Source of the DNA: Amphibalanus amphitrite
Lineage: Eukaryota > Arthropoda > Thecostraca > Balanomorpha > Balanidae
Assembly: GCF_019059575.1 (NCBI RefSeq)
Contig: NW_024881671.1
Span: 310,001 to 374,000, forward strand
Direction of reading: 5' to 3'
DNA: 64,000 nt
Shown here: in pieces, positions 20,701 through 32,913 of the stretch
How the letters are laid out: each line of letters starts with the position of its first letter
Numbering within the stretch: position 1 is the first letter of the stretch
Made by a program: the position numbers and the translations under genes
Notes under the pieces: generated by a model
Database searches by the model: none
What the model was told of the DNA's origin: nothing
What the model saw: only the letters and a program-made list of their open reading frames with translations

Positions 20701-22111
20701 CATAGAAGAGTGAGGGATGTTCCACGTATCTCAACCAATCGCAAGGTTTTCACTTTCGAACTTCGCGTGACGGTTACTTGATGAAAACGGAGAAGGAACA
20801 TAACATAGCCGACGAAAGGGAAGTTCATTGCTTGAAACGGGAGCGCATACAGCGCTATAACGCTGCAGAGTCTGGCTTTAATCTAATTACATGCATTGAT
20901 GTACAAAATGTTTACAAGGATTCATGGCGGGACCTCAATGCTAGAACTATGTATCAATCCTTCTTTGCATGGCTCCAGCCTCAAAGCTACCAATATTGAC
21001 ACGTGAGAATACACGATGTAGTTTTGTTCTCTCTCGTATCTATCACTCGTTTTCAGCTACGCAAAAGGAAGCAATTACTCCTCCATTCACATTACGACTC
21101 GCTTGACTTTCTTCTACTCATGGCCTCCGTCGCACTTATGGCACCACGGTCTCTCTCGCCCCGATCTCATTATCTTAATTCCTACACCCAAGGCATGTCA
21201 GGCGTCCAGGACCTTCTGATCTCATTACCCATCCCTGTTGGCGTGCCCGGGACGACCCTGGGTGACCGACCTTCGGACGCCGATGATCGAGCGACTCCAG
21301 TGTCGGATCGGCCCCGCGCCGAACCCTGACACGGTTCGGGCGCTCCGTGTTCATAACGCTCGAGGGTGTGGCGAATTTACGCTGATGAATTGGTCGGCAG
21401 TACAAACAGGGTGTTTCCGAAATATCGCTCCGGTGTAAATTGACCCGCTGAATATCGTGAGGCCGGCGCTTTCATAATGTGCCTCATTGATGAAATGAGC
21501 GAGGAACATGCTCCGATGCCACGAGATTAGTGTTGAAACTCGAAAGTGTTGAAATGTGCAGATGATGAATGGTGTTCTCTGGTTTAGACGAGACAACTTT
21601 CGCTTGTTTAGGAGGAACAGGGTCCAGTCACGGGATAGTGCTATCATCTGTAATGGACCGGCTATTGTAGGGGCTGAGCAATGGGCATTGTTGTTAGCCT
21701 GCTGCTGGTTGATATCGGACGGACTCAAAACATTCAAACGTATATTTCAATTTAAACACATTTTTTAGACAACAAACATGTTGCCAGCCTTTAATACATG
21801 AACCATGTAAATCAACATCAAACATGCTTCTTTGCATCTTTGAAGCTGAAATGCCAAGGGCTAACTCAAGCCAATACACCTACATATTTGACATTGATTA
21901 CGACATTTAGATGAGTTCTTGTAATTGATGCATCGGTGCCTCTCACTAGCATAAATGACATAACATAACGTTGTGCTCATCATTTTGGTAGACTTAATAC
22001 TATCCTGGTTTGCTCATACCGCCAACAACAAAAAAATAATAATAAAGAACGTGTTTGACTGTATGTTTCTCAACCAATGACTGACCCTTTATATGTCCCT
22101 TTATGTTTCAG
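17751..22111. other. GC-rich, CpG-rich region without recognised gene
   Basis: CpG-dense blocks at 17780-18180, 18830-19300, 19680-19960 and 20300-20440 alternate with AT-richer sequence. A (GGCC)n run lies at 19017-19036. Short frames overlap on both strands with no family motif. Given the exon candidate at 22112-22506, which needs an upstream non-coding exon, the promoter of the plus-strand gene may lie here; this is inference. Confidence 0.35.
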
Positions 22112-22506
22112 TGTTGAAGTGTTCCCAGCTGCGTGGGATCTAAAGCGGACTTGAAGGAAATCATCACCGTCAGCGGGGTATCGTCGTCTCCGTCTCCCGT
22201 CTCCGTCTCCGTCTTTCCGTCTCCGTCGCCGGCCGTCGTCACGCCACGTCTCTGTGTGTTTGGACTGCGGTGGAGGCGGGCCGCCCGACCCAGCAGTGAA
22301 CAGTGAGGGTGACGGTGTCAGACACGCGGCAGACAGCGGGCGGCCCCCACCGCGCCCGCGCGCTGGACACTGAGCCGAGCGGAGACTCGCTCCGTCACTG
22401 TGCGCCCACCCGCTCTGCGGGTCTCGGCAGGACAGGATGACGGCCTAGCCTGGCCCTAGGCGCAATATGGGAGCCGGTAACGGACGTCCTCTCACAGATA
22501 CCGAAG
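22112..22506 (+). CDS. Candidate first coding exon of unrecognised plus-strand gene (coding part 22467-22506)
   Basis: A pyrimidine-rich acceptor (TTTATGTTTCAG, AG at 22110-22111) precedes a long GC-rich 5' UTR with CGTCTC repeats (22180-22230). The start ATG at 22467 has A at -3 and G at +4, with an in-frame TAG at 22446-22448. It encodes MGAGNGRPLTDTE plus one base of the next codon, then donor GTAAGC at 22507. Gly at position 2 in MGAGNG resembles an N-myristoylation signal. Phase 1 at the end fits the exon at 31943. The short coding part makes this less certain than exons 2 and 3. Confidence 0.45.
22437..22448 (+). promoter_or_regulatory. Three-codon upstream ORF (MTA-stop)
   Basis: ATG ACG GCC TAG lies 18 bases before the candidate start ATG and in the same frame, so it cannot extend the protein and could dampen initiation. 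Confidence 0.4.
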
Positions 22507-23232
22507 GTAAGCGCTACCCATTTTAGATTATTAGTTTTAAGTCGGAGTCAAAACCGTTTTTGACTGCAGAGAACAAAGTATTTACTGTACAATTTCCATA
22601 TAAGTGGGAATGAACAGCAAACACTACCAGTGGTTTGATACGATTTCATTACGCAACTGACCGGCCGCTGACCGTTACTATACCAAGAAGGTCGCACGGC
22701 CGGTTTTCCTTTGAGTCAGCCTGACGGCCCACGATGAGCCAGTTGCCGCTGTGTGGGTCAGACAATGCCACCCTCTCGCCACAGCGCGCTCAGTGGGACC
22801 GTTTCATCGCTCAGTGCATGGGCTTGTTTGTTTTGTTGGGTTAGGCTCTTTCGGTCGTCAAGACCATTGCAGAGCCGGAAGGATGATAGGAATTAGGGGG
22901 AGACAATGGTCTGGGCAGGCACCCTAGAGAGTCGCCGGGGCTGAGCCCGTCCATAGGACAGGCCGACCAGCCCCCCAAGCACTCCCTGCACCCGGCTACG
23001 GGGTGCAGCTCCCTCGGGAGCAGCGGTGCCGCTCCAAGGGAGCAGCCCGCATGAGATAAAGTTGCCTGTCCAGCCCGGAAGCGTATTCGCCAATTGTATT
23101 ACACGAATCGGCCCATCAACTAGCGACATCTCTAGTGCGACGTCATAGCCGTGCGCCGCGACAATGCATGCATTGAGGCTAGATTTGAGTTGAGACTTTT
23201 TTGAAATTGTATATGGCTATCCATCATGTATT

Positions 23233-23306
23233 AGTCGCAGTAGCCGAGTGGTTAGAGTCTCGGTGTGGTGGACGAAAGGTCGGTGGATCGATTCTTGCTT
23301 TAGCGG
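23233..23306 (+). tRNA. tRNA-like sequence in left arm of foldback element (degenerate)
   Basis: It shows an A-box-like TAGCCGAGTGGTTAG and a B-box-like GGATCGATTC at plausible spacing, with a T-run shortly after. Stem pairing is poor. It aligns with the better copy at 29077-29148, including the loop region with GGT. Confidence 0.35.
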
Positions 23307-23666
23307 TTCTTTTCTCTTAAAAAGAAGTCGGTCGTAGACGCGCATTTTTGGCCCCTTCGTTCGCACGCCAGTATCGTACGCCCAATAAATCTCTGACAAG
23401 TATTCATCTGATTAAGGAATAAGTTGCAAAAGAACTGCAGTTGCAGTCTATACCTGAACTACCAATTTTGTTACGGCACTGTCGATATTCGTCAAAGTCG
23501 GAAGAGCTATTATGAAACACACTCGAATGACAACGGATTCCTGTATTATTTCATCGATCAGATAAGACATGTATAGAGATAAATTGATAACAGCCCGCCG
23601 TGAGCATGCAACTTAACAACCAGTCCCAAGTTATCTCCATAAAGGTCTAATATAAATCTTTTGACT

Positions 23667-24187
23667 TTAAAGGAAATAGTTCACTTTCACGAAATTATTT
23701 TTTTTGCAATGGATTTATGATTTTTTATGTTCAAAATGATCAGCAAAGAAAATAAAACCTATTTATTACAAAAGATTATTTTCTATATTTTGATATAGGA
23801 AGAACTTTTCAGTTTCTGTAAGGCACAGGCGATCCAGTATGAAAAGAGCATGGGTCCCGAAAATTCTTCAGAAACTAGAGAAATTATCGCGGCCACCGGC
23901 ATTTGGGCGATCTGCTGCTGCTGAATGTCCTTATTGACCAGTACGAGAATTTCTCTAGAGTTCTCGTAGATAATTTCTCTACTTTCTGAAGAATTTTCGG
24001 TACCCATGCTCTTTTCATACTGGATGCGAATATATGCAAGGCACCTTTTTCGGGACGAGAAATAGAATATCTTTGCCTAGGGTGATCGTTGGGCTGTAAA
24101 AGCTCCTGATTTATGCTCGTCTCAGCCCAGGCTACGGAACTGCTATTCCAGTTCAAAACCCATGTTAAAAAGTGAACTATTTCCTTT
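23667..24187. mobile_element. MITE-like element in left arm, with internal hairpin
   Basis: Ends AAAGGAAATAGTTCACTTT and its near complement (about 24170-24187) form an inverted repeat. A related end occurs at about 33445-33462. Inside, 23832-23888 and 23969-24025 are 57-bp inverted arms with two to three mismatches around an 80-nt loop. Confidence 0.55.
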
Positions 24188-24191
24188 GGGT

Positions 24192-24745
24192 TACGGACAA
24201 AAGTACGTATCGGTAAAGTACGTAGGACAAAAGTACGTAAGCAAAAGTACGTAGGATTAATGTACGTATCGCAGAAGTACGTACAGTATAAAGTACGTAT
24301 GGACAAAAGTACGTCAGGGACAAAAGTACGTATCGCAGAAGTACGTACGGTATAAAGTACGTATGGACAAAAGTACGTCAGGGACAAAAGTACGTATCGC
24401 AGAAGTACGTACAGCATAAAGTACGCATGGACAAAAGTACGTCAGGGACAAAAGTACGTATAGCTAATGTACGTAAGGTAAAAAGTACGTATGGACGAAA
24501 GTACGTCAGGGACAAAAGTACGTATCGCAGAAGTACGTAGGGTATAAAGTACGTATGGACAAAAGTACGTCACGGACAAAAGTACGTATAGCTAATGTAC
24601 GTAGGGTAAAAAGTACGTATGGACAAAAGTACGTCACGGACAAAAGTACGTATGGCAGAAGTACGTAGGGTATAAAGTACGTAAACGTATGGACAAAAGT
24701 ACGTCACTTACAAAAGTACATATAGCAAATGTACGTAGGGTATAA
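24192..24745. repeat. Tandem array A, GACAAAAGTACGTAT-type units
   Basis: Units of 14-16 bp share a GTACGTA core and group into a higher-order repeat of about 63 bp (endings TCA, TATCGCA, ACGGTATA, TATG). A short segment in the same orientation reappears at 27655-27715, suggesting that the array was split by later insertion. Confidence 0.9.
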
Positions 24746-25483
24746 AGGTAAACACGCAAGGTAAAGACCTTGGGCAAGACGCCCCAGATAATTTATTTTG
24801 CTACATAGGCCTACCTAAATTTTGTCCTACATCACCTGGAAGGCCAAATTTGTGCTCATTGTGTTCTTTGGACATTTTACTTTAAATTCCACTACTCAAA
24901 TTTATTCACTTATGATCGGACTCCCAGCTAGGAAGTGATTTCTGAAGCAACTGCAAATGGGGCATTTTGCCCCAACCCCAGGGCAAAACGCCCCACGGCC
25001 TGAGGCAAGAAGCCCCATACTCTAGAGTCTAGCTTAAAGATTAAACATGGTAGTTGGCTAAATCTTATATGAGAGGTCCGTTAGACTGCTGGAGGCACGG
25101 CACTGAAGTTTGCACCTTCCATCCTATCAGGTGTTCAGCTATGACACTATTGTATGAGCAGGTTTTTCACGTGCCTCATAAGGCCAAATAATAAATTATT
25201 GCAATGCAAATCAGTTAACAATACACTTCCTTTGCCATACAGTTGCTGAGAAAAATACATATAAATGCATAGAAACTTGCTGTTCGCCAGCTACCGAACA
25301 TTAGGAAGTGGGTAGTCCGAACAACACATGCGGGTAAAACGCCCCATGGGGCTTTTTGCCCCGCGACCTACTGGGGCGTTTTACCCCATCACGTAGTTCG
25401 GTCAGCGAACAACGCCTTGCGCTCCAGCAAGACATAATTTAACACGAACCAACCCGGCATTATAAGCGTTAGACAATAGTTGT
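24746..25483. repeat. Sequence with GGGGCNNTTTTGCCCC motifs, probable decayed TIR element
   Basis: Motifs GACGCCCCA, GGGGCATTTTGCCCC, GGGCAAAACGCCCC and GGGGCGTTTTACCCC recur between 24778 and 25395. The theme resembles the GGGG-CAATTG-CCCC motifs of the 32.9-35.1 kb element. Borders are not resolved. Confidence 0.4.
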
Positions 25484-26700
25484 TTAACCCGGCACCACTT
25501 CGGCTATTTCCGTACCCACATCAGCCTGGGGGGTCGGATCCGACCCCCCCTGTTATCTCGAGAACCAATGGTCGTATCGAGCCCCGCGAGGCGGCGTTCG
25601 AAAGGTCTCTACGAAACCTTCCCAAAGCACTCTTAAGTTTTTAAGATTGAGGTCAACTTTCGGGTCAAGGTCAGGTCAAAGGTCAAATTCAAGGGTTTTG
25701 CATGATTAGGCTTACGGACAGCGGAATCGATAGCTGCTGCTCGAAACTCACCACAAATGACCTCAAAGACCTAGTGAAGGTACCATGTGCGTATAGGGGT
25801 CATACTAAGTACGGGTCAAGGTCAGGTCAGGTCACGAAAGGTCACGGTTTTCACTTTCTGCTACATGGGCGTGCGACACATGTTTTATGGCTTATTTTTC
25901 ACGCCAAATCCGATGGTAATGGTTATATGTGACCCCACGTCACTGTGCTGGTGATAAGTGTGCATTGAAAGCATAAAAAATCGTTTATACCATACATAAC
26001 TAAACGAGGGCTAAGAAAAAAAGTCAATTTTTCAACTTTTTATTTTTGACATAAAAATGCACTTTGCTAGACGAGCTTTGTCCCAGGAATCTAGTGGTGC
26101 CATTTGTTTTCACATACGATGTTCAGAAGTGCCTCTAATTCGCGAAAATGCTTATGACGTCACCATGCCCTATGCATGTTGGAGCTATTTTTTACAATTT
26201 GGGGGTCAAAAATCATGATAGAAAGTTGAAATTTGGGACATCTAATGTTCTAATAGAGCTCTATAACATATATTCCGGTTTTTTGGAAATTCTCAAAATT
26301 TTGGATTTTATTAACTGTTATAAAAAAAAAGTTTTTTTTTTGAATTTTTGGGGATGAAAAACGCATTTCATGGAAAATCCGAGATAGCCATTTTTAAGAA
26401 CCCGTTGAGCTGCGTCTTTTCATGTCCTTAATTTGCAATTTGCTTAAAACCTCAATTTTTGGCGATTTTTTAAACATTTACCATTTTTTGACTGAAAACG
26501 CCTCGTAGTTACATCACTAAAATCGATATATCTCAGAAATTTTTGAAAATTTTTTCTTAAAAAATGCACAGGAGACGTCAAATTGATGGGGGAGAAGGTA
26601 TGCGAAGTTTCAAGTTGATAGCGCAAGCGGTTCATGAGTTATTCAAGAAAAACGGAGGGGGGTCGGATCCGACCCCCCCCCCCAGGCGGTCGCGGGTTAA
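25484..26700. mobile_element. TTAA-ended element T5
   Basis: It starts TTAACCCGGCACC and ends GGCGGTCGCGGGTTAA. Near both ends sits the palindrome GGGGTCGGATCCGACCCC. AGGTCA direct repeats lie near 25660-25690 and 25815-25845. No transposase. Confidence 0.65.
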
Positions 26701-26855
26701 AATACATAAAAGTCGTTAACCTGATGTGGACTACAAAAGAACGCGATGATGCATAATCAGATGACCAAACATAAAAATCACTCAAAAACACATTTTTGGC
26801 TATATCTCCCTAGAGAGCAATCACAATTTCTTTCCAGTCTGCTCATATAATGACC

Positions 26856-27545
<690 letters not shown>

Positions 27546-27949
27546 TATAGTGCACACTTTCCCCAGAACCCTGTCAGTTCCGAGAAACATCGGTGAGGCC
27601 GCCAGGCGTTTTAGCTCGGCAGGGCGACTTGCCCCGGTCTACCCTACGTGTGGACCAAAGTACGTCACGGACAAAAGTACGTATAGCAAATGTACGAAGG
27701 GTATAAAGTACGTACCCCACCCATGGGGTAAGTTGATCAATGTGTAATACCTTTCTTATTCTTTATTTAATGAGCATTTGTTACAAGGCATTGCAAAATT
27801 TATCGATGAGTAAATGGGCGAAAGGGACAAAGCTATATTATTTGGTACATATATGAATTTATCATGAGTTCCCTGTAGTATGGCAACAGGGCAGCAGTAA
27901 AGAAAAAGTGGCTCAACTTACACTACTATACCCTACTTCTAGCATACGT

Positions 27950-28450
27950 ACTTATACACTACGTACTTTGGCATACGAACCGTACGTACTTTTGGCATAC
28001 GTATTTTCTACACTACGTACTTTTGCATACGAACTTTTGCGTACGAACATTTGCGTACGTACTTTTGGCATACGTATTTTCTACACTACGTACTTTTGCA
28101 TACGAACTTTTGCGTACGAACATTTGCGTACGTACTTTTGGCATACGTACTTTATACACTACGTACTTTTGCAAACGTACTTTTGCGTACGAACATTTGC
28201 GTACGTACTTTTGGCATACGTACTTTATACACTACGTACTTTTGCATACGAACTTTTGCGTACGAGCATTTGCGTACGTACTTTTGGCATACGTACTTTT
28301 TACACTACGTACTTTTGCATACGTACTTTTGCGTACGAACATTTGCGTACGTACTTTTGGCATACGAACTTTAGCGCCTACGTATATTTGCGTACGAACA
28401 TTTGCATACGTACTTTTGTCCTACGTACTTTAGCGATACGTACTTTAGTC
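27950..28450. repeat. Tandem array B, inverted relative to array A
   Basis: Units such as GCATACGTACTTTTG and GCGTACGAACATTTG alternate in a higher-order repeat of roughly 75-80 bp. They read in the opposite direction to array A. The outer end (28405-28452) mirrors the start of array A (24190-24240). All three plus frames stay open because the units lack stops; the encoded peptides are not genes. Confidence 0.9.
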
Positions 28451-28872
28451 CTAAAATCATTTCCTTTAACTAGATTCCAAGGGGACTTAGGTATCCCCCT
28501 GGCGGCTGAAATGTAAGAGTTATAGTTAGGGCATAGCTCCTATAGATGACGCTCTGACGGCTGGAAACTGATAATCTCGTCCCGTGATTACGCTAACAGC
28601 TATGCCGAACTTTTTTGTGCATGGTGATTCTTACACGAAAAGCTATGCTTACCAGCGTGCGATTTTTACTTTTCATCTTAGTTTTCGCTACTTTTAGGTA
28701 CTTTACCTTGCCAAGTGCCCACCTACTTTCAAAAGGTCAGCGCCGCCCCTGTCAATGCTGCGTGCTTTCACCCATTAGCAGCGAGAAATATTGATCAATG
28801 AATGGCCATCGCCCAGCACCATTTGTCTTTCCATTGGCTACGTTCGCATAGTATGCAGTATGCACTATGCAT

Positions 28873-28970
28873 TAGTGATGTCAATCACAGAAAATCAGAA
28901 CACCGCTACCAAACCAAATACAAACAAAGACCATTGGAAAATACCGAAACCGAACCAATCGGTTGGACTG
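28873..28970. mobile_element. Partial relative of the hAT MITE at 5430-5691
   Basis: It begins TAGTGATGTCAATCACAG and continues with ACCAAACCAAATAC-type motifs matching the reverse complement of the 5691 end. The other terminus is missing. Confidence 0.6.
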
Positions 28971-29076
28971 CAAATATCTATCTTATGCAACATATTCATG
29001 CAACGTCTGATTTCTTAGGTGCACGCCGTTGCAAATGTATAAAAAACGCACAATGACAGATGACACGAAAATCGAA

Positions 29077-29148
29077 GTCGCCGAGTGGATTCGAACCACC
29101 TACCTATGGATCACCAGTCCGATACTCTAACCACTTCGCCACGGCGTC
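29077..29148 (-). tRNA. tRNA-like gene or pseudogene in right arm of foldback element (loop reads GGT, Thr-like)
   Basis: This 72-nt segment folds partly as a tRNA. The acceptor GACGCCG/CGGCGAC pairs at 6 of 7, the T arm GGTGG-TTCGAAT-CCACT is good, and the A box is GGCGAAGTGGTTAG. A TTTT terminator follows about 5 nt after the acceptor. The anticodon stem pairs weakly; the loop CTGGTGA would give anticodon GGT. The D stem is poor. It may be a decayed tRNA, or a tRNA-derived promoter carried by the element. Confidence 0.45.
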
Positions 29149-29384
29149 AACATCTTCTAAATAGCTTAAATGTCATTAAGTTAAAACCTAGCTTCAATAG
29201 ACGCCACCAAGGGCGAGGACCGAAAGTATGACGCCACGCTAACGTCACTCAGGAGGCACGCTATTGGTCGGCCGATTCGTGTAATACAATTGGCGAATAC
29301 GCAGCCCGGAAGGGGGTTGTGGCGTGGAGGAGAAGGATTTCAGTATCCTGAGGATAGAAGCACGGATAGGTGAGTGCATGGGCT

Positions 29385-31942
29385 GGCCGCGCTGCTATTT
29401 ATTCCAGAGGTCAGCGCGCCCCGCCCTGCCGGCTGGCCGGGCGGTGCGGCGCCGGGGCCGGACGTTTGGCCGGGTGCGTGCGGGTGGGACCTCATCACCA
29501 TAGGCCGAGTCGGACGGTGGTGGCTCAGCACGGCGCCGATGGCCGATACGGCCAATGTGACGCGCACCGTGGCGGCTAACGTGGCGCCGATGCGCCGATA
29601 CCGCCGGCTAACGGTGCTCCGCAGCCGGTCGCGGCCGGCGCAGGGGCGGGTGGTCCCACAGAGAGCTGTGAGCCGATTCTGCGAGCCAGGGGCGCGTGGG
29701 CTGTAAAGAGCGCGAGCGTGACTGTCTCGCAGTGGGATAGAGCCGGCGCGGGGCAGAGCGGAAGGCTGACCTATAAGGAGGGAAACTCGCGCCGTGAGTC
29801 GCCGCCCCTGGCCCGGACCCGCAGGGATTCAGTCGGGATTTTGTGGTCGACGGTGACCGCCTGATCGGTCGTCTGACGGAGATAGTTTCTATCTGCCGCC
29901 CGAAACGCAAACGATCCGTCACGCTCGAACCATTACCAGCGAAACTTTTCGTCGTTCTGAATTATTCGCTGATTATGAAAAAATTGAGCGTCTCACGTTA
30001 ACGGTACGGCTGTGCTGCCTCCAGATGACTGGCAAAACGGCATCGTTCGCGGCATTCGCTTACGATTAGTGGTCGTCCAACTGACCTGATTATTTTACCG
30101 AGTTGATAGTCGTAGTGTTGACGGGAGCAGTCATGAAATGAAATACCACGGTATACAGGTATGCAGTTGTTTCGAAATTCGTTAAGGTCATTTCTTGTTC
30201 ATTGTTCAGGACACTAAGTACGACAGAAAAAGTCGTTGGGGAAGATGTGCCAGAAGTGTTGCAGCAATTCGCAAGCAAATGCAATGCTTCTTCATCGTAT
30301 GCAATGTTCGTTGAAAACTTAAACTAATCATCCATTTTATTCAGGCTACAACTACTTCTTTCCTAGCCTCGTCACTTTCCACTAAATACACATTCACAAC
30401 CACATCGCAATAGAGATATGCCAGTCGGTGATGCAGCCACGCCACTTTACAGTGAATTCCACGTCATCGCAGTCCTCGCATGTCGTGCTTCAGGTGTGTA
30501 GCCTGTGCCTATCACCATTCTACAACAGGTGTCCTGTGGGATTGGCTGTACCTACTTCCGTTGCCGTGTGTTTTTTTGGGTATAATCATTTAAACATTGT
30601 GTCGCTCCCACACGTGTACTGAAATACTTGGTAAGTTTCTGGGTGAACTGGGCCTTGGTCCCCTCCGAGCCCCACTGGCCAGCGGTCACTGCTCGACATC
30701 GTGTCTCGACACCGATTTCGACAATATCTCGAGAGCCTGAGACCATGCCGAGGACCTCGAATCAGTCTCTGGCAGAGATGAGTCCACGAGACGGTTAGGC
30801 GCGGACGCTGCGCGCGGCTGGCAGCTTGTCCGTACACACACGGTCCAGGCGTCGGCGCGCCGCCCGGGCCGGCGGAATTGTTTGGGATTAGTCGACGGCG
30901 GCGCGGCGGTACAGATCTGATGGCCTTGGTGTCGACTGACGTCAGCTGCCGAGCGAGCGAGACATGCCGCTCTGATGTGCTCCGAGATAGACGAACATGT
31001 AGATACACAGGTAAACTGTTACGGCGATACATAAAGGGACAGGTGATAGAGCGGCTGATGCGCACATACGCCGCGGTACAGAGATCACTTGTAAGTGAAC
31101 TCTCGCTAATGGTGTTGACTCACTTGTATGTAGAGGAAGGCGAGGAAGGATATTATTATAAGAGTAAGCTGTCACGGTCATGCATTGCTTAGCTCTCATT
31201 TATAGTCGTAGTCTGCATTAGTTGTCTTATTTCCAATGGCTAGACTGAGCCCGATCATTCCTGGTTGCCTATCATGGGCACCGGATGATTGTCATGCATA
31301 TTCGGTCTTGGAGAGACGGAAAAGCCGAACGAAACTCAAGACAAAATATAATTGACAACAAACGGTTTTTATAGAAGAAATTGATTACGCTGTGGTGAGG
31401 TTCTGACCAAGTGTTGCAGAATGGTCGTAGGAGAGGCTCTTTATATAGCTTCACGAACAATACAAAACGTAAGGAAATATTCCAATTGCTTTTTGATTAG
31501 TCACTTTACACCACCGATCATTTGCGGCATCAATGATGAAGAAGGCGATCAAAGTCAATATTTTATCAGCGCCTCAGTCAGTATAAGACTCTGTCAAGGT
31601 CTCTCTGTAATCTGTGACAGATGCATTAACTAGATTTGTGGTCGTCGCGTTGGAGCCTGATGGATCAGCTTCTTGATTGAATGGCATAATAAATCATCAG
31701 TTGAAGTGTCACATTAGCAGAGTTAAATCACTTGCACAAAACGGCGTAATGAGATATGCCATCAGCTTTCCCTCGCATGTGTTCAGCGCTGTGATCGTTT
31801 TGCAGCTGCCTGTCTGTCAGCTACAGCACTATCCTCGATCCCCCTTCACAGCAATCCGTGTGTTTCAGCCACACACCTCTGTGCTCGTCACCACTAGCAC
31901 GCACCCAGTCGGTGCGCCTCACTCTGCGCGCCTCGGTTGCAG
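29385..31942. other. Intron remainder, no supported feature
   Basis: GC-rich at 29390-29830 and 30780-30960, otherwise mixed. Overlapping short frames on both strands lack motifs. Confidence 0.4.
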
Positions 31943-32131
31943 GCAGAGCCCCGGGCGCCGGCCAGTCTCAGGACTCGGACATCAGTCTGAGCGTCATCAG
32001 CACTGACTGCACCGACTTCTCGGCGTCTCCACCGCGCAGCAGACGGGACCCGTCCCGGCAGCAGTCGCCGCTTGGCGCCGGACCAGGGCCGCGCATCGCC
32101 GCGCTGCCCTCACTGCACGACATCGTCGAAG
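31943..32131 (+). CDS. Candidate exon 2 of the unrecognised plus-strand gene
   Basis: Acceptor CTCGGTTGCAG (AG at 31941-31942) and donor GTGAGT at 32132 bound 189 bases. Read in phase 1, the codons include RAPGAGQSQDSDISLSVIST, then DCTDFSASPPRSRRDPSRQQ and IAALPSLHDIVE. This is a serine/proline/arginine-rich, probably disordered segment with several SP sites. It joins in phase to the exon ending at 22506 (GGC, Gly at the junction) and to the exon starting at 63302 (GAC, Asp). A second AG four bases later (GCAGGCAG) is a possible alternative acceptor but breaks phase. Family unknown. Confidence 0.6.
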
Positions 32132-32913
32132 GTGAGTGCCGACAGCTAGGGACTTTTCAGCGGGTTCTGGTGCAAGAACTTGGGTTCTGTTCGTGATTTG
32201 GTTGTTTTAGTCGTTAAAAGTAGTCACGCATAGTTATGACGTCAATTTTATTTGTGATGAAAAGGTCTGTTTTAAATCAGCTTTGATCGCATTTTATGGG
32301 TATCAGTGTTACACTTACGGGTGCCAGTTTCTTAGCAATATTTCTCTTTCTTGCGAAAACTCGCAATTTTCTTAGAACTTGGAATTTCCCACAAAATCAT
32401 GTGTACCATGAAAGCAATCAAACAAAAACTGCTGCGAAAATGGACAAATACTCAACAAATTCAATATTGCCTAGCATCCGGCCTCATTTATCTACGCCCT
32501 AACTCGGTCATCATTCAGGAACATTTATTACTTTGTGTGCCCTTATCAGATATGCCCGCATTTCTGATAACCAAAGCTATCTTATGCTGAATGTTTTACA
32601 CACGGGGCTTAATATTTGCATTATGGTGTCATCCATGCGGAGTACCTATGCACTTACCTACCGTCAACGGCCTTGAGCCCATCAACTTCGATCTCGTCTG
32701 AACTGATATGAAATGTTTCTTACAGCTTCAATTCGATGAATCTATTGCTTCTACACCGTGTTTCTTTTTCGTTCTCAGCTGATCGCCGAGATATTCAGTT
32801 CAGTTATCATTAATTAGCGCTTTATAATTTTTTTCTCTTCTAGGCTGCTCTTTTGTTTTTAAATAGCTTATCAATCATCAAGCCCAGAGCTGATGAACTT
32901 TGACAAAGTAAAG

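Noticed and set aside
27908-28516. 202-residue ORF of RTF/YVLL repeats
   Set aside because: All three plus frames are open because the tandem unit lacks stops; no gene-like features.
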